The position numbers and the translations under genes are program-made. DNA of 64,000 nt, from contig NZ_JAKZHX010000007.1 in NCBI RefSeq assembly GCF_022568815.1, positions 277,748 to 341,747 of the forward strand. Direction: 5' to 3'. Shown in pieces: positions 36,159 through 44,615 of the stretch. The first letter of the stretch is position 1; each line of letters starts with the position of its first letter. This DNA is from Undibacterium paludis (GTDB taxonomy: Bacteria; Pseudomonadota; Gammaproteobacteria; Burkholderiales; Burkholderiaceae_D). The notes beneath the pieces were generated by a model. The model was not told the DNA's origin. It ran no database searches and saw nothing but the letters and a program-made list of their open reading frames with translations.

Positions 36159-37724
36159 TTAAATATCAATTGCCTTTACTTCACCTACCCAGTGCTCTGC
36201 ACTTAGCTGACCAGCAGCAAAGGCAGCGATGATTTTAAATACAGCATCAGAAAAACCACCGACATTCAAAATATCATCTCTTTCTGCTGCCTGTGTCGTG
36301 CCATAAGGTGCAATATCTATGCATACCAATCTGGCTTGCGGATTGCGTTGTTTGAACACATTCCATTCTGCCATCGTTGCAGTAGTACGGCTACGACCTG
36401 CATCCATCCATGATTCATTGTCAGAGACAAAGATCACCAGGTCAGCCTGCGCTTTCTCTTTGTTCAGCTTCACCAGTGGTGCGCTGCAATTGGTACCACC
36501 ACCGCCTATCGCCGCCAGTTTATGCGCATTAGTCATCACGCTGTCACGTGGGTTCAATTCACATTTGACGACATTATTTTCAAATGGCAGTACCTGTGTT
36601 GACGGATTCTTGCGCAACATAGCCGCAGCCACCAGAGCAGCAATATCGATGCAACGTACCGCTGTCGTCGCAGAACCACGGTAGCCTGTGACTGCGGAAG
36701 ACATGGAACCTGACACGTCAGCACACACCACAACTTTGCCAAATATCTCTGGCACATTGCTCAATGCGATTTCCATCGCATCCTGCAAGGCATTTTTGAT
36801 CGGCAATGGCACTTCTTCATTTGCAGCCTTGTAAGCAGCCATCAACTGGTAAGGAAACACCTTGGCTTTGGCAATTGCCTCTGCATTACTCAATTTAGCG
36901 GCAATCAACTCCACCATGCCCGGCAAGGCATACACACCATGTCGTGCAAAAGTGTTCAGGTTCATACGCAACATCTGCCAACCAGCCTGACGGGCGATTT
37001 GTGCCCAGTCTTCGGTCGTCAAGTCCATCGCAGTCAGCATCTGGAAAGGCACGTCCGGCAAGGCCAGGCTACGGTCTTTCTTGTATGCTTCAAACGCTGC
37101 AACGATAGGTGGCAAGGCTTCTGTCTTGAATGGCTTGCCTATCAACCAGGCAAAAAAAGCTTCACGCCATGCTTCGACTGGCTTTGGATGAACCATCTTG
37201 ACGACATCGGCCAGCGATGGCGTAGTACCCACTGCTGCAGCCAGCAATTCTTTCTCACTAGCCGTATTCAGCCATGCCTGCACCAGTTTTTTAGGGCGGC
37301 TACCCAGGGACTTACGGCCTATCGCACCTGAACGCAGAATCTGCACAAAGTTACGCAACATCTTGCCATTGTTCATCACGCGCTTGAAAGTACGTGGCAA
37401 CTCGACCGCATTACGCATAGTCAGCGCTGCCACCAGCAAGGCTGGCATGTCTTTCATATAGCCACGCTCACGGCAGTAGATCGCTGTTTGCGCGACGAAC
37501 AGAGGTGTGACCTCTTTGGTCAAATCCAGCACTGTTGCCAGTTGCGCTTCTGCGCTGGCATAGTAGGTCGCGTTCAGGCAACCGGTGGCGGCATATTGCG
37601 CCAGCTTGTGCTCGGCACCGAACTTGTATGCGGCTACGCCAGAAAAATTTGTTGTATCGGTGACTGGCAAAAATTTGTTTGTCAGTGAGTTTTTTAAACT
37701 CTGGAACAATTGCGTATTAACCAT
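36159..37724 (-). CDS. rsr: Ro60-family RNA-binding protein (TROVE plus vWA domain)
   Basis: Ro60 (Rsr) is a ring-shaped protein that binds Y RNAs on its outer surface and ends of misfolded RNAs in its central hole; in bacteria it works with exonucleases in RNA decay. The N-terminal two thirds is a helical-repeat TROVE domain (RERGYMKDMPALLVAALTMRN). The C-terminal third is a von Willebrand A domain with an intact MIDAS: DVSGSMS near residues 336-342, GGGTN and FVSDNES. Length (521 aa) is normal. It is the first protein gene after the sigma54 promoter, and Y-like RNAs follow directly. Confidence 0.96.
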   Translation of the reverse strand: MVNTQLFQSLKNSLTNKFLPVTDTTNFSGVAAYKFGAEHKLAQYAATGCLNATYYASAEAQLATVLDLTKEVTPLFVAQTAIYCRERGYMKDMPALLVAALTMRNAVELPRTFKRVMNNGKMLRNFVQILRSGAIGRKSLGSRPKKLVQAWLNTASEKELLAAAVGTTPSLADVVKMVHPKPVEAWREAFFAWLIGKPFKTEALPPIVAAFEAYKKDRSLALPDVPFQMLTAMDLTTEDWAQIARQAGWQMLRMNLNTFARHGVYALPGMVELIAAKLSNAEAIAKAKVFPYQLMAAYKAANEEVPLPIKNALQDAMEIALSNVPEIFGKVVVCADVSGSMSSAVTGYRGSATTAVRCIDIAALVAAAMLRKNPSTQVLPFENNVVKCELNPRDSVMTNAHKLAAIGGGGTNCSAPLVKLNKEKAQADLVIFVSDNESWMDAGRSRTTATMAEWNVFKQRNPQARLVCIDIAPYGTTQAAERDDILNVGGFSDAVFKIIAAFAAGQLSAEHWVGEVKAIDI

Positions 37725-37772
37725 TTCATTTCCCTTCTTCTTTTTATTCAGACCCTTTCAGGCATCTTTTAC

Positions 37773-37950
37773 CTGGTGGACACGACGGGATTCGAACCCG
37801 CACAATGCAACAACCAGAGCATTACTTCTGGCCACTGCCATGATTGGAAACACGCGCCAGTTGACACCCTTACGGGGAGCGGCAACCTGCATCTGCAACC
37901 TTGCTCATGACAATGCTTAGACTGCATCTGGTTTTATCCAGCCCACCCAG
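37773..37950 (-). ncRNA. tRNA-like RNA in the leader of the sigma54 transcript
   Basis: On the minus strand the segment ends like a tRNA: T-arm GCGGG-UUCGAAU-CCCGU, acceptor 3' strand CGUGUCC, then ACCA. No normal 5' half is found at tRNA distance. Instead the 3' end (GUCCACCAG) can pair with CUGGGUGGGC about 170 nt upstream (one bulge). Internal hairpins CUGG/CCAG and CCAGA/UCUGG are visible. It is a candidate structured tRNA-like RNA lying between the promoter and the Ro60 gene; the exact ends are uncertain. Confidence 0.55.
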
Positions 37951-38011
37951 TCATCAATCGTTTTCGGTGGTGGCACTCCCTTCCTGCCTGCATGCCCTAC
38001 GCCATCTCTAT

Positions 38012-38027
38012 TGCAATGGCCGTGCCA
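38012..38027 (-). promoter_or_regulatory. Sigma54 promoter of the RNA-repair operon
   Basis: On the minus strand the sequence TGGCACGGCCATTGCA matches the -24/-12 consensus TGGCAC-N5-TTGCA at every position. It drives transcription towards the tRNA-like leader and the Ro60 gene, and the divergent rtcR encodes a sigma54 activator. Confidence 0.92.
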
Positions 38028-38135
38028 GGTCCGTGCCAGCACCTCAAATTAAAAATAAGTAATTGATTTAAAAAGAATAATTTCAATATCAAAGGAAAAT
38101 AACGATAATCCTTTAAAAATTCATTTCAGATATAA

Positions 38136-38166
38136 TTATCCAAATAGATAAATTTTTATCCAAATA
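38136..38166. promoter_or_regulatory. Candidate RtcR upstream activating sites
   Basis: The 11-mer TTATCCAAATA occurs twice in direct repeat with a 20 bp period (38136-38146 and 38156-38166), 110-155 bp upstream of the sigma54 promoter, the usual place for an enhancer-binding protein. The second copy ends on the first base of the rtcR start codon. The 38040-38165 stretch is otherwise AT-rich and gene-free. Confidence 0.5.
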
Positions 38167-39776
38167 TGAAAAACAAACGCAAAGTTGTCATCGGCTTTAT
38201 AGGTACCCAACTGGATAGCGGCCGCGGCAGTGGTCGCTGGGAAAAATGGCGCCCTACGGTGGCGATCACCCAGCATGAAGATATTGCGATTGACCGCATA
38301 GACCTGCTTTACAGCGGCCAGCATGAGCAACTGCTTGATCAGCTACAGAAAGACATCGCCTCCACCTCGCCGGACACCGAGGTATGCCCACATCAACTGC
38401 CTATCCAAGATCCATGGGATTTTGAAGATGTCTATGGCTGCCTGTTTGACTTTGCCAGGTCTTATGCCTTCGATACGGATCACGAAGAGTATTGGGTTCA
38501 TATCACCACTGGCACGCATGTAGCACAAATCTGCCTGTTCCTGATGACCGAGGCCAATTACCTGCCGGGCAAACTCTTGCAGACCTCACCACCAAGACGC
38601 CAGATCAAGGGCAACCACGGCGAGATGGCACTGATTGACCTGGACCTGTCACGCTATGACCAGATCGCCCAGCGCTTCAGTCGTGAGCAGGAAGAAGGTG
38701 TAGCCTTCCTCAAGTCTGGCATTGCCACGCGCAATGCGCGCTTCAATACCATGATCGATGAAATAGAGCGTGTCGCCATCAAGTCCAAGGCAGCGATTCT
38801 GTTGATGGGGCCGACGGGCGCGGGCAAGTCATTCCTGGCGCGGCGTATTTTTGAATTAAAAAAAGCCAGGCACAGGCTGGAGGGCAAATTTGTCGAAGTC
38901 AACTGTGCGACTCTGCGCGGTGATGGTTCGGGTTCTACCCTGTTTGGCCATATCAAGGGATCGTTCACCGGTGCCATGTCTGACCGCCCCGGTTTGCTGA
39001 GGACGGCGCACAAGGGTTTGCTGTTTCTCGATGAAATTGGTGAGCTGGGTCTGGATGAGCAGGCCATGTTGCTCAAGGCTGTGGAAGAAAAACGCTTCTT
39101 CCCGGTTGGTGGCGATCATGAAGTACAAAGCGATTTCCAGCTGGTTGCGGGTACCAATCGTGATCTGGGCAAGGAAGTGGCGGCAGGTCGCTTCCGCGAA
39201 GACTTGTATGCACGTATCAATCTATGGTCGTATGAATTGCCTGGCCTGAGTGGCCGGGTAGAGGACATTGCGCCGAATATCGATTACCTGTTGTCGCAAT
39301 ACAGTGCCGAGAATGGACAGATGGTGCGCTTTAACAAAGAAGCGAAAGACAGTTACATGGAGTTTGCCACCTCTGCCCAGGCGGTGTGGGCAGGCAATTT
39401 CCGCGATTTATCAGCCTCAGTCACGCGCATGGCCACATTGGCAGACGCTGGGCGCATCAATGACCAGAATGCAAGTGATGAAATCACGCGCCTGCAACGC
39501 CTGTGGTCACATGCGCATGAGAGCAGCGGAACACATGACGTAGATTTGCATGACTACTTCGATGCAGAACAAGTAGCGCAACTGGATCTGTTTGATGAAG
39601 TACAACTGCGTGCTGTACTGGCAGTTTGCCTGCGCTCCAAAAACCTGTCAGAGGCAGGCCGCAAACTGTTTGCAGTCTCACGCAGCAGCAAGACCAATCC
39701 CAATGATGCAGACAGACTCAAAAAATACCTGGGCAGGTTTGGTCTGAGCTGGGATAGCTTAAGCAGAAACCAGTAA
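38166..39776 (+). CDS. rtcR: RtcR, CARF-domain sigma54-dependent activator
   Basis: RtcR activates the RNA-repair operon through sigma54. The N-terminal 180 residues form the RtcR-type CARF domain (KVVIGFIGTQLDSGRG; YWVHITTGTHVAQICLFL), which in Salmonella senses fragments of damaged tRNA. The AAA+ domain follows with Walker A GPTGAGKS near residue 217, the sigma54-contact loop GSFTGA (a GAFTGA variant) and Walker B LLFLDEIGEL. A short helix-turn-helix region ends the protein. Length (536 aa) is usual. It is divergent from the Ro60 operon it should control. Confidence 0.97.
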   Translation: MKNKRKVVIGFIGTQLDSGRGSGRWEKWRPTVAITQHEDIAIDRIDLLYSGQHEQLLDQLQKDIASTSPDTEVCPHQLPIQDPWDFEDVYGCLFDFARSYAFDTDHEEYWVHITTGTHVAQICLFLMTEANYLPGKLLQTSPPRRQIKGNHGEMALIDLDLSRYDQIAQRFSREQEEGVAFLKSGIATRNARFNTMIDEIERVAIKSKAAILLMGPTGAGKSFLARRIFELKKARHRLEGKFVEVNCATLRGDGSGSTLFGHIKGSFTGAMSDRPGLLRTAHKGLLFLDEIGELGLDEQAMLLKAVEEKRFFPVGGDHEVQSDFQLVAGTNRDLGKEVAAGRFREDLYARINLWSYELPGLSGRVEDIAPNIDYLLSQYSAENGQMVRFNKEAKDSYMEFATSAQAVWAGNFRDLSASVTRMATLADAGRINDQNASDEITRLQRLWSHAHESSGTHDVDLHDYFDAEQVAQLDLFDEVQLRAVLAVCLRSKNLSEAGRKLFAVSRSSKTNPNDADRLKKYLGRFGLSWDSLSRNQ

Positions 39777-39780
39777 AGCT

Positions 39781-40701
39781 TCAATTATGCCGCTCTATGA
39801 TGACATATTCATTTTCTGTCACACAAAAGTGACTGAAGCCGCGACGTGTCAGCATCTTCATCATGGTCGAACCGGTCTTGCATGCTGCAAACAGACGACG
39901 GTTTTTAAAGTGCATGCAAAAGAAATCCGCCATGGCAGCACCAATCCCCAGGCCACGGTATTCGTCAGCGACCACCATGGCATGCAGCTCACGTTCTGAA
40001 CCCTGCTGATTGTCGACACCATACAGCATGAAAAATCCGGCCATACGATCATTGATGATGGAAACCCAGAATTCGACCGGCACTTTTTGCTGACCACCGG
40101 CCCAGATGTGCCTGACGGTCTGCCCTTCAACGATGCCCTGCCTGAATGCGGTAGCGAGTGTGCGCTGCAAAACTGCATTGGTGATATCTTCAGACAAGTC
40201 ACCATTCTGTGCACCGCTGACAGCCAGTCGCACAATGTCATCGGCGTCATCCGGCAAAGCCCGGCGTATGCTGGCCCTGTTGCGTCTTTGCTGGCGCAGT
40301 TGCCGGATGTTGGCCCGCAGATATTCTGAGTATCTGAGCAAACGGTTATGCATGCTCTGGACTGCCATCACCAGCACGGCTATCGAGCCATACAGCAGCA
40401 TGCTCTGAGCAATATCAAATGCCAGCAGCACCAGATTGCCAGCCTGAAAAACCTGGCTGAATACCTGTGCCCTGGCCAGGCTGGATAACAGAACAAAGAA
40501 AAAAGTCAGGTACCGTGGCAGCAATGCCGCACTCAGGGCGACAGGGAAAATATAGAAAGGTGCATAGAAACTATAAGGCCCTGTAAATTCGTCGAGACAA
40601 TAGAGCAACGCCTCTACCATAAGCAGGCTCGTCAGCACCCAACGCTTTTCCAGCTTGAGCAATCTGTTTCTGGCGGCAATAAGAGTGGCTGGAGACAGCA
40701 T
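39781..40701 (-). CDS. Membrane-anchored GNAT-family acetyltransferase
   Basis: A 306-residue protein. The first 125 residues hold about four hydrophobic helices (VLTSLLMVEALLYCL; FYIFPVALSAALL and others), followed by a basic coiled linker (RQLRQQRRNRAS) and a C-terminal GNAT domain with the acetyl-CoA loop DEYRGLGIGAAMADFF near residues 238-253. The acceptor is unknown. It ends four bases from the rtcR stop in convergent orientation and is not part of the repair operon. Confidence 0.8.
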   Translation of the reverse strand: MLSPATLIAARNRLLKLEKRWVLTSLLMVEALLYCLDEFTGPYSFYAPFYIFPVALSAALLPRYLTFFFVLLSSLARAQVFSQVFQAGNLVLLAFDIAQSMLLYGSIAVLVMAVQSMHNRLLRYSEYLRANIRQLRQQRRNRASIRRALPDDADDIVRLAVSGAQNGDLSEDITNAVLQRTLATAFRQGIVEGQTVRHIWAGGQQKVPVEFWVSIINDRMAGFFMLYGVDNQQGSERELHAMVVADEYRGLGIGAAMADFFCMHFKNRRLFAACKTGSTMMKMLTRRGFSHFCVTENEYVIIERHN

Positions 40702-40996
40702 CAGGGACTATATTCATTTTTCAAACCAGCCGCATAGTCTGCCAGACGGGCAAAATATGCAAGTATATTATTGTCAAAATAGTCTCCATTTGTTACTGAC
40801 CTGATACAGGTAAATACAAGCATTTATTTACCATCAAAATGCATTTGGGAAATTCATATAGAATCGCGTGCTTTCGATAGTGATGCCCTGCATTTGACCA
40901 GCACCACATCCATGATGAGCATGACAAAGCATTTTTCATCTCGTGTTGATGTTCTGCTGGCCGGTTCCTGACCCATCATGTTCATCTGCCATCCTC

Positions 40997-41788
40997 ATGC
41001 TAAAAAAACTCACCAGACTTAGCCCAGTACTTGTTATTGCAGTCCTTAGTCTTTCGTTTGTAGATTTATCGTTTTTTGATTTCCCCGCCTTCAACTTCCC
41101 GGTCAGGAATACTGGTGACTTTGCCGGTTGCCGTCAATTCTTCGCAGAGCAAAAGATACCCGTCCTGCAGCATTCCACTGACATGCGTCCACGCGCCCTG
41201 TGCTTTTCTGCATTTGCCGTACTGCATTCAGGCAGGAGCCACACTCCCATTTATGTTGCTGAGAGATTGAATCGCAAGATCATCAATCAGGCAAAAGAGA
41301 ATGAACGCAGCAATCAGTTCTATGCAGATACACGGCTGCCGCGCGCAGAGCGGGCCGAACTTGATGACTACAAGGGTTCAGGCTATGACCGTGGCCATAT
41401 GGCGCCTGCTGCCGACATGGCGGACAGTTCTGCCATGGCACAAAGTTTTTCACTGGCAAACATGGTGCCGCAAGCCCCGATCAATAACAGGAAAATCTGG
41501 GCCAACATAGAGAAGGCAACACGTCAGTATGTATTGCACGCGCAAGGGGATATCTATGTCATTACCGGCCCGGTTTATGACCTGCACCCGACAACAGTAG
41601 GAAACAATAAGGTTTGGGTCCCCAAATTCCTGTTCAAGCTGGTGTATGACCCTGGCAATGGCCGCACCTGGGCATATTGGGTAGAAAATTCAGATAATCC
41701 ACATGTCAGCAAATCCATAAGCTACAAGGAGTTGGTCCGCAAAACGGGGATACGCTTCCTGTCCTTGCCTGAAAGTGATGATATGTAG
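40997..41788 (+). CDS. Secreted DNA/RNA non-specific endonuclease (NUC1 family)
   Basis: A 263-residue beta-beta-alpha-metal nuclease. The catalytic motif DRGHMAPAAD and the metal-ligand Asn in NMVPQAPINN are present, with NRKIWANIE downstream, as in Serratia nuclease and mitochondrial EndoG. I use the ATG at 40997 because it gives an N-terminal hydrophobic segment (LSPVLVIAVLSLSFVDLSF) that would act as signal peptide or anchor. The enzyme is therefore likely exported and may scavenge nucleic acids. Confidence 0.88.
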   Translation: MLKKLTRLSPVLVIAVLSLSFVDLSFFDFPAFNFPVRNTGDFAGCRQFFAEQKIPVLQHSTDMRPRALCFSAFAVLHSGRSHTPIYVAERLNRKIINQAKENERSNQFYADTRLPRAERAELDDYKGSGYDRGHMAPAADMADSSAMAQSFSLANMVPQAPINNRKIWANIEKATRQYVLHAQGDIYVITGPVYDLHPTTVGNNKVWVPKFLFKLVYDPGNGRTWAYWVENSDNPHVSKSISYKELVRKTGIRFLSLPESDDM

Positions 41789-41961
41789 CAAGGCAGGCGA
41801 TTCATTGCGTGAAAAACTGCCAGAAACCGTTTAATTTTGTCCCACTTGCAAGAATCTGTAATAAACTTTGCCAGTTAGTGAATAGCTAAGTAGCCTGTTT
41901 TCTCGTTTTTCTGTTTTTTTGGCCGCAGATGCGGCCTTACCCTTTGCTGAAGGAAAAACCT

Positions 41962-43191
41962 ATGAATCTCGTTGAACGTGCGAAAAATATTACCTTGAGC
42001 CCTAAAACCGAGTGGCCAGTCATTGCTGAAGAAAGCACCAATACGGCCGATCTGTTCAAGAATTATGTCGCGCCACTGGCTGCCATTCCCGCCATTGCAG
42101 GTTTTGTCGGCATGAGCCTCATTGGTTTCAGCGTAGCCATGCTGGGCACCATACGCCTGCCCATAGGTGTAGGTATCACCGCCATGGTGATGAACTTCGT
42201 ATTTGCCCTGGCAGGGGTATACCTGATATCGCTGATTATCGATGCCCTGGCGCCACAATTCGGTGCGCAAAAGAATTCCATGCAGGCATTGAAGCTGGCC
42301 GCTTATTCGTTCACGCCGGCATGGCTGGCAGGCATTCTGTCCCTGCTACCGTCACTGAGCATGCTGAGTCTGCTCGCGGGTCTCTACAGTATCTACGTGC
42401 TCTACCTCGGCGTGCCTGTACTGATGAAAGCGCCTGAAGAAAAAGCCGGCGCATATACAGCGGCTTCTGTTGTCTGCTCTATAGTGATCATGGTTGTGTT
42501 TGGACTGGTCATCGGTGCTATCACTGGCAGCTCCATGCACGGTATAAGCGGCTTACATGGCGCACACAATTCCTCTGAAGTCAGCGGCGCCCTTGGAGAC
42601 CTCGAAAAAATGGGCAAGAAGATGGAAGAGGTGAACAAGAAAATGGAGGCTGCCAAGCAGTCCGGCGATCCACAGGCAGAAATGCAGGCAGCCACGGCAG
42701 CCCTGGGCACAGTATTGGGTGCAGGCGGCACTGCAGAAGTTGTCGACAAAGACAAATTGAAAGCCCTGTTGCCTGAGACCATCGCCAACCTGAAACGTAC
42801 CAGCATCGAAGGCGAAAAATCTGCCATGGGAGAATTCAAGATATCCAAGGCTGATGCCCGTTATAGTGATGAAAATGGCCATCAGATCCATGTCACTATC
42901 ACCGATACCGGCGGCAGCAAAATGTTTGCTTCCATGTTTGCCTGGGGAATGATGGAACAGGACAAGGAAACAGATAGTGGCTACGAAAAAATGGGCAAAG
43001 TAAATGGCCGCCCCACGATGGAACGCTTCCAGAAGAATGGCCCTTCCGGTGAATACAGCCTGCTGGTTGGTGGCCGTTTTCTCGTGGAGACCAAGGGTGA
43101 CAATGTAGACATGACCACCATCAAGACTGCCTCGGCTGCCGTTGGCTACGACAAGCTTGAAGGCATGAAGAATGAAGGCGTCAAACAGTAA
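41962..43191 (+). CDS. YIP1-family membrane protein with C-terminal extracytoplasmic region
   Basis: The 409-residue protein starts MNLVERAKNITLSPKTEWPVI, the standard YIP1 opening, with AAGGA before the ATG. Five to six hydrophobic helices span about residues 30-195. A coiled-coil-like stretch rich in Lys, Glu and Met (LEKMGKKMEEVNKKMEAAK) follows, then a soluble domain of about 150 residues. Family function in bacteria is not established. The upstream GGCCGCAGATGCGGCC hairpin (about 41921-41937) lies in its leader. Confidence 0.8.
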   Translation: MNLVERAKNITLSPKTEWPVIAEESTNTADLFKNYVAPLAAIPAIAGFVGMSLIGFSVAMLGTIRLPIGVGITAMVMNFVFALAGVYLISLIIDALAPQFGAQKNSMQALKLAAYSFTPAWLAGILSLLPSLSMLSLLAGLYSIYVLYLGVPVLMKAPEEKAGAYTAASVVCSIVIMVVFGLVIGAITGSSMHGISGLHGAHNSSEVSGALGDLEKMGKKMEEVNKKMEAAKQSGDPQAEMQAATAALGTVLGAGGTAEVVDKDKLKALLPETIANLKRTSIEGEKSAMGEFKISKADARYSDENGHQIHVTITDTGGSKMFASMFAWGMMEQDKETDSGYEKMGKVNGRPTMERFQKNGPSGEYSLLVGGRFLVETKGDNVDMTTIKTASAAVGYDKLEGMKNEGVKQ

Positions 43192-43681
43192 CAAAGAGTT
43201 AATAACCCTCGGCATCATTCCCTACTGTTGACACATCTCATGCCGGGGCCAGGTTCGCGATTAAGCTTCCTCTCCATCCTGGCAACAGACTCAGGCACAT
43301 TCCTCCTGGCAATGCCAGTCTGGTGCCATCAGCAAGGCCAACTCCTGCGAATTGAAGGCCCTGTCTTGCCACCCCCATGTCTGTTGCCTGATGCAAATAT
43401 GTTCGTTAAAACACACTATTTTGTTTCCAAATGTGTTTTCTGTTGCAAAGTTTATCCATCGACAAGCAATGCAGGCAAACAAGACAAAACCATCAATTGC
43501 CAGGTGATCTCCAGCACTTTCCACTCTAGATAGCCTGCTTGACTACATACAGCCTGAAATTACATAAATGATAATTTAATTGCAATTATATATAAGTTTC
43601 CTCATATAAATTATCCAAAAATAAAGTTGTGCATTTGCACAATTACTTTACAATATTTGGTAATCCCCCTCTTATCAATCA
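43192..43681. other. Gene-free spacer before the phnD-like gene
   Basis: About 490 bp without a supported gene. The second half is AT-rich and contains a perfect palindrome, TTGTGCA-TT-TGCACAA, at 43627-43642, about 60 bp before the next start codon. It could be an operator but no regulator is identified. Confidence 0.4.
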
Positions 43682-43699
43682 TTTTTTGGGTTACCAGAA

Positions 43700-44512
43700 A
43701 TGTTACTCCTGCGTGTTTCAATCTTGGCTTTTTTTATGCTTCTGGCACAGGCATGTGGTGCACAGGAATTTGTGCTGGCTGTCAATGAAGGTGTGACCTA
43801 TCAAGACGGCAGCTCTATGTCTGAGCGTTACAAGGCACTGGCAGATTTGCTGGAGAAAGAACTCAAGCACCCCATCAAAGTACAGGGCGTTGATCGTTAC
43901 AGCAACTTTGAGACTGGCCTCGATGCCGAGCGCTATGACCTGGTGTTTATCCATCCGGCGCATATTGGTTTGCGAGCCGTAAAAAGTGGCAAATATTTTG
44001 GACTGGTCAGCGCCAAAGACTTTACCGAATACCGTGCGCGCGTATTCGTCAAGAAAGATTCGGCAGTCAAAACCATCGCTGACCTGCGTGACAAAAAAAT
44101 TGGTGTGCCATCGATGGAATCCATTACCACCGTCATGTTTGCCGCCAGCCTCAACGAACTGGGCTTTCGCGATCCGGCAACACGCTTCACTGCGACACGT
44201 TACCAGGATGCCGTACCCTTTATGGTAGAAAATGGCTTTGTTGAAGCCGGTGTTACCGGTTCTGCTGCTGTTGCGAAAGACTGGGTAGCCAAAGGCGGGC
44301 GCGTGATAGGTGAAACCAAACCTGTCCCGGTCAAGCAGTTTCTGGTTTCCCGAAAACTGAGTCCGGAACAACGTGATAAGGTACAAAACCTGCTGATCAA
44401 ACTCAGTGAAAATGAAGCTGGCAAGACAGCATTGAAAGGCATCAACATGAAGGGCTTTGTCCCCTGGGATGCAGCAGTCATGGCAGATGCAACCAAACGA
44501 CTGGGCATCTGA
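43700..44512 (+). CDS. PhnD-type phosphate/phosphonate periplasmic binding protein
   Basis: A 270-residue protein with a signal peptide (LLLRVSILAFFMLLAQACGAQE; the Cys could make it a lipoprotein). The body fits the PhnD/PF12974 binding-protein family: ERYKALADLLEKEL near the N-terminus, DLVFIHPAHIGLRA, and IADLRDKKIGVPSMESITT. No permease or ATPase genes adjoin it, so the ligand and transporter partner are unknown and it might instead be a sensor-associated binding protein. Confidence 0.83.
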   Translation: MLLLRVSILAFFMLLAQACGAQEFVLAVNEGVTYQDGSSMSERYKALADLLEKELKHPIKVQGVDRYSNFETGLDAERYDLVFIHPAHIGLRAVKSGKYFGLVSAKDFTEYRARVFVKKDSAVKTIADLRDKKIGVPSMESITTVMFAASLNELGFRDPATRFTATRYQDAVPFMVENGFVEAGVTGSAAVAKDWVAKGGRVIGETKPVPVKQFLVSRKLSPEQRDKVQNLLIKLSENEAGKTALKGINMKGFVPWDAAVMADATKRLGI

Positions 44513-44541
44513 CTAGTCAGAAAGCGGTGTAGATATAGAAG

Positions 44542-44576
44542 AATGGGCGCAGATCAGTCTGCGCCCATTTTTGTTT
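44542..44576 (+). terminator. Terminator after the phnD-like gene
   Basis: AATGGGCGCAGA and TCTGCGCCCATT form a long perfect stem followed by TTTTGTTTT. It can also limit read-through from the convergent acyl-CoA ligase gene. Confidence 0.88.
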
Positions 44577-44615
44577 TGTCAGCTTACCAGGGCGATTGCC
44601 CTGTCTGCCTTTGAT

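Noticed and set aside
37773..37950. tmRNA (ssrA)
   Set aside because: The CCA-ended T-arm with a distant 5' partner suggested tmRNA, but there is no GGGG-type alanine acceptor, no tag-coding frame and the length is only about 180 nt.
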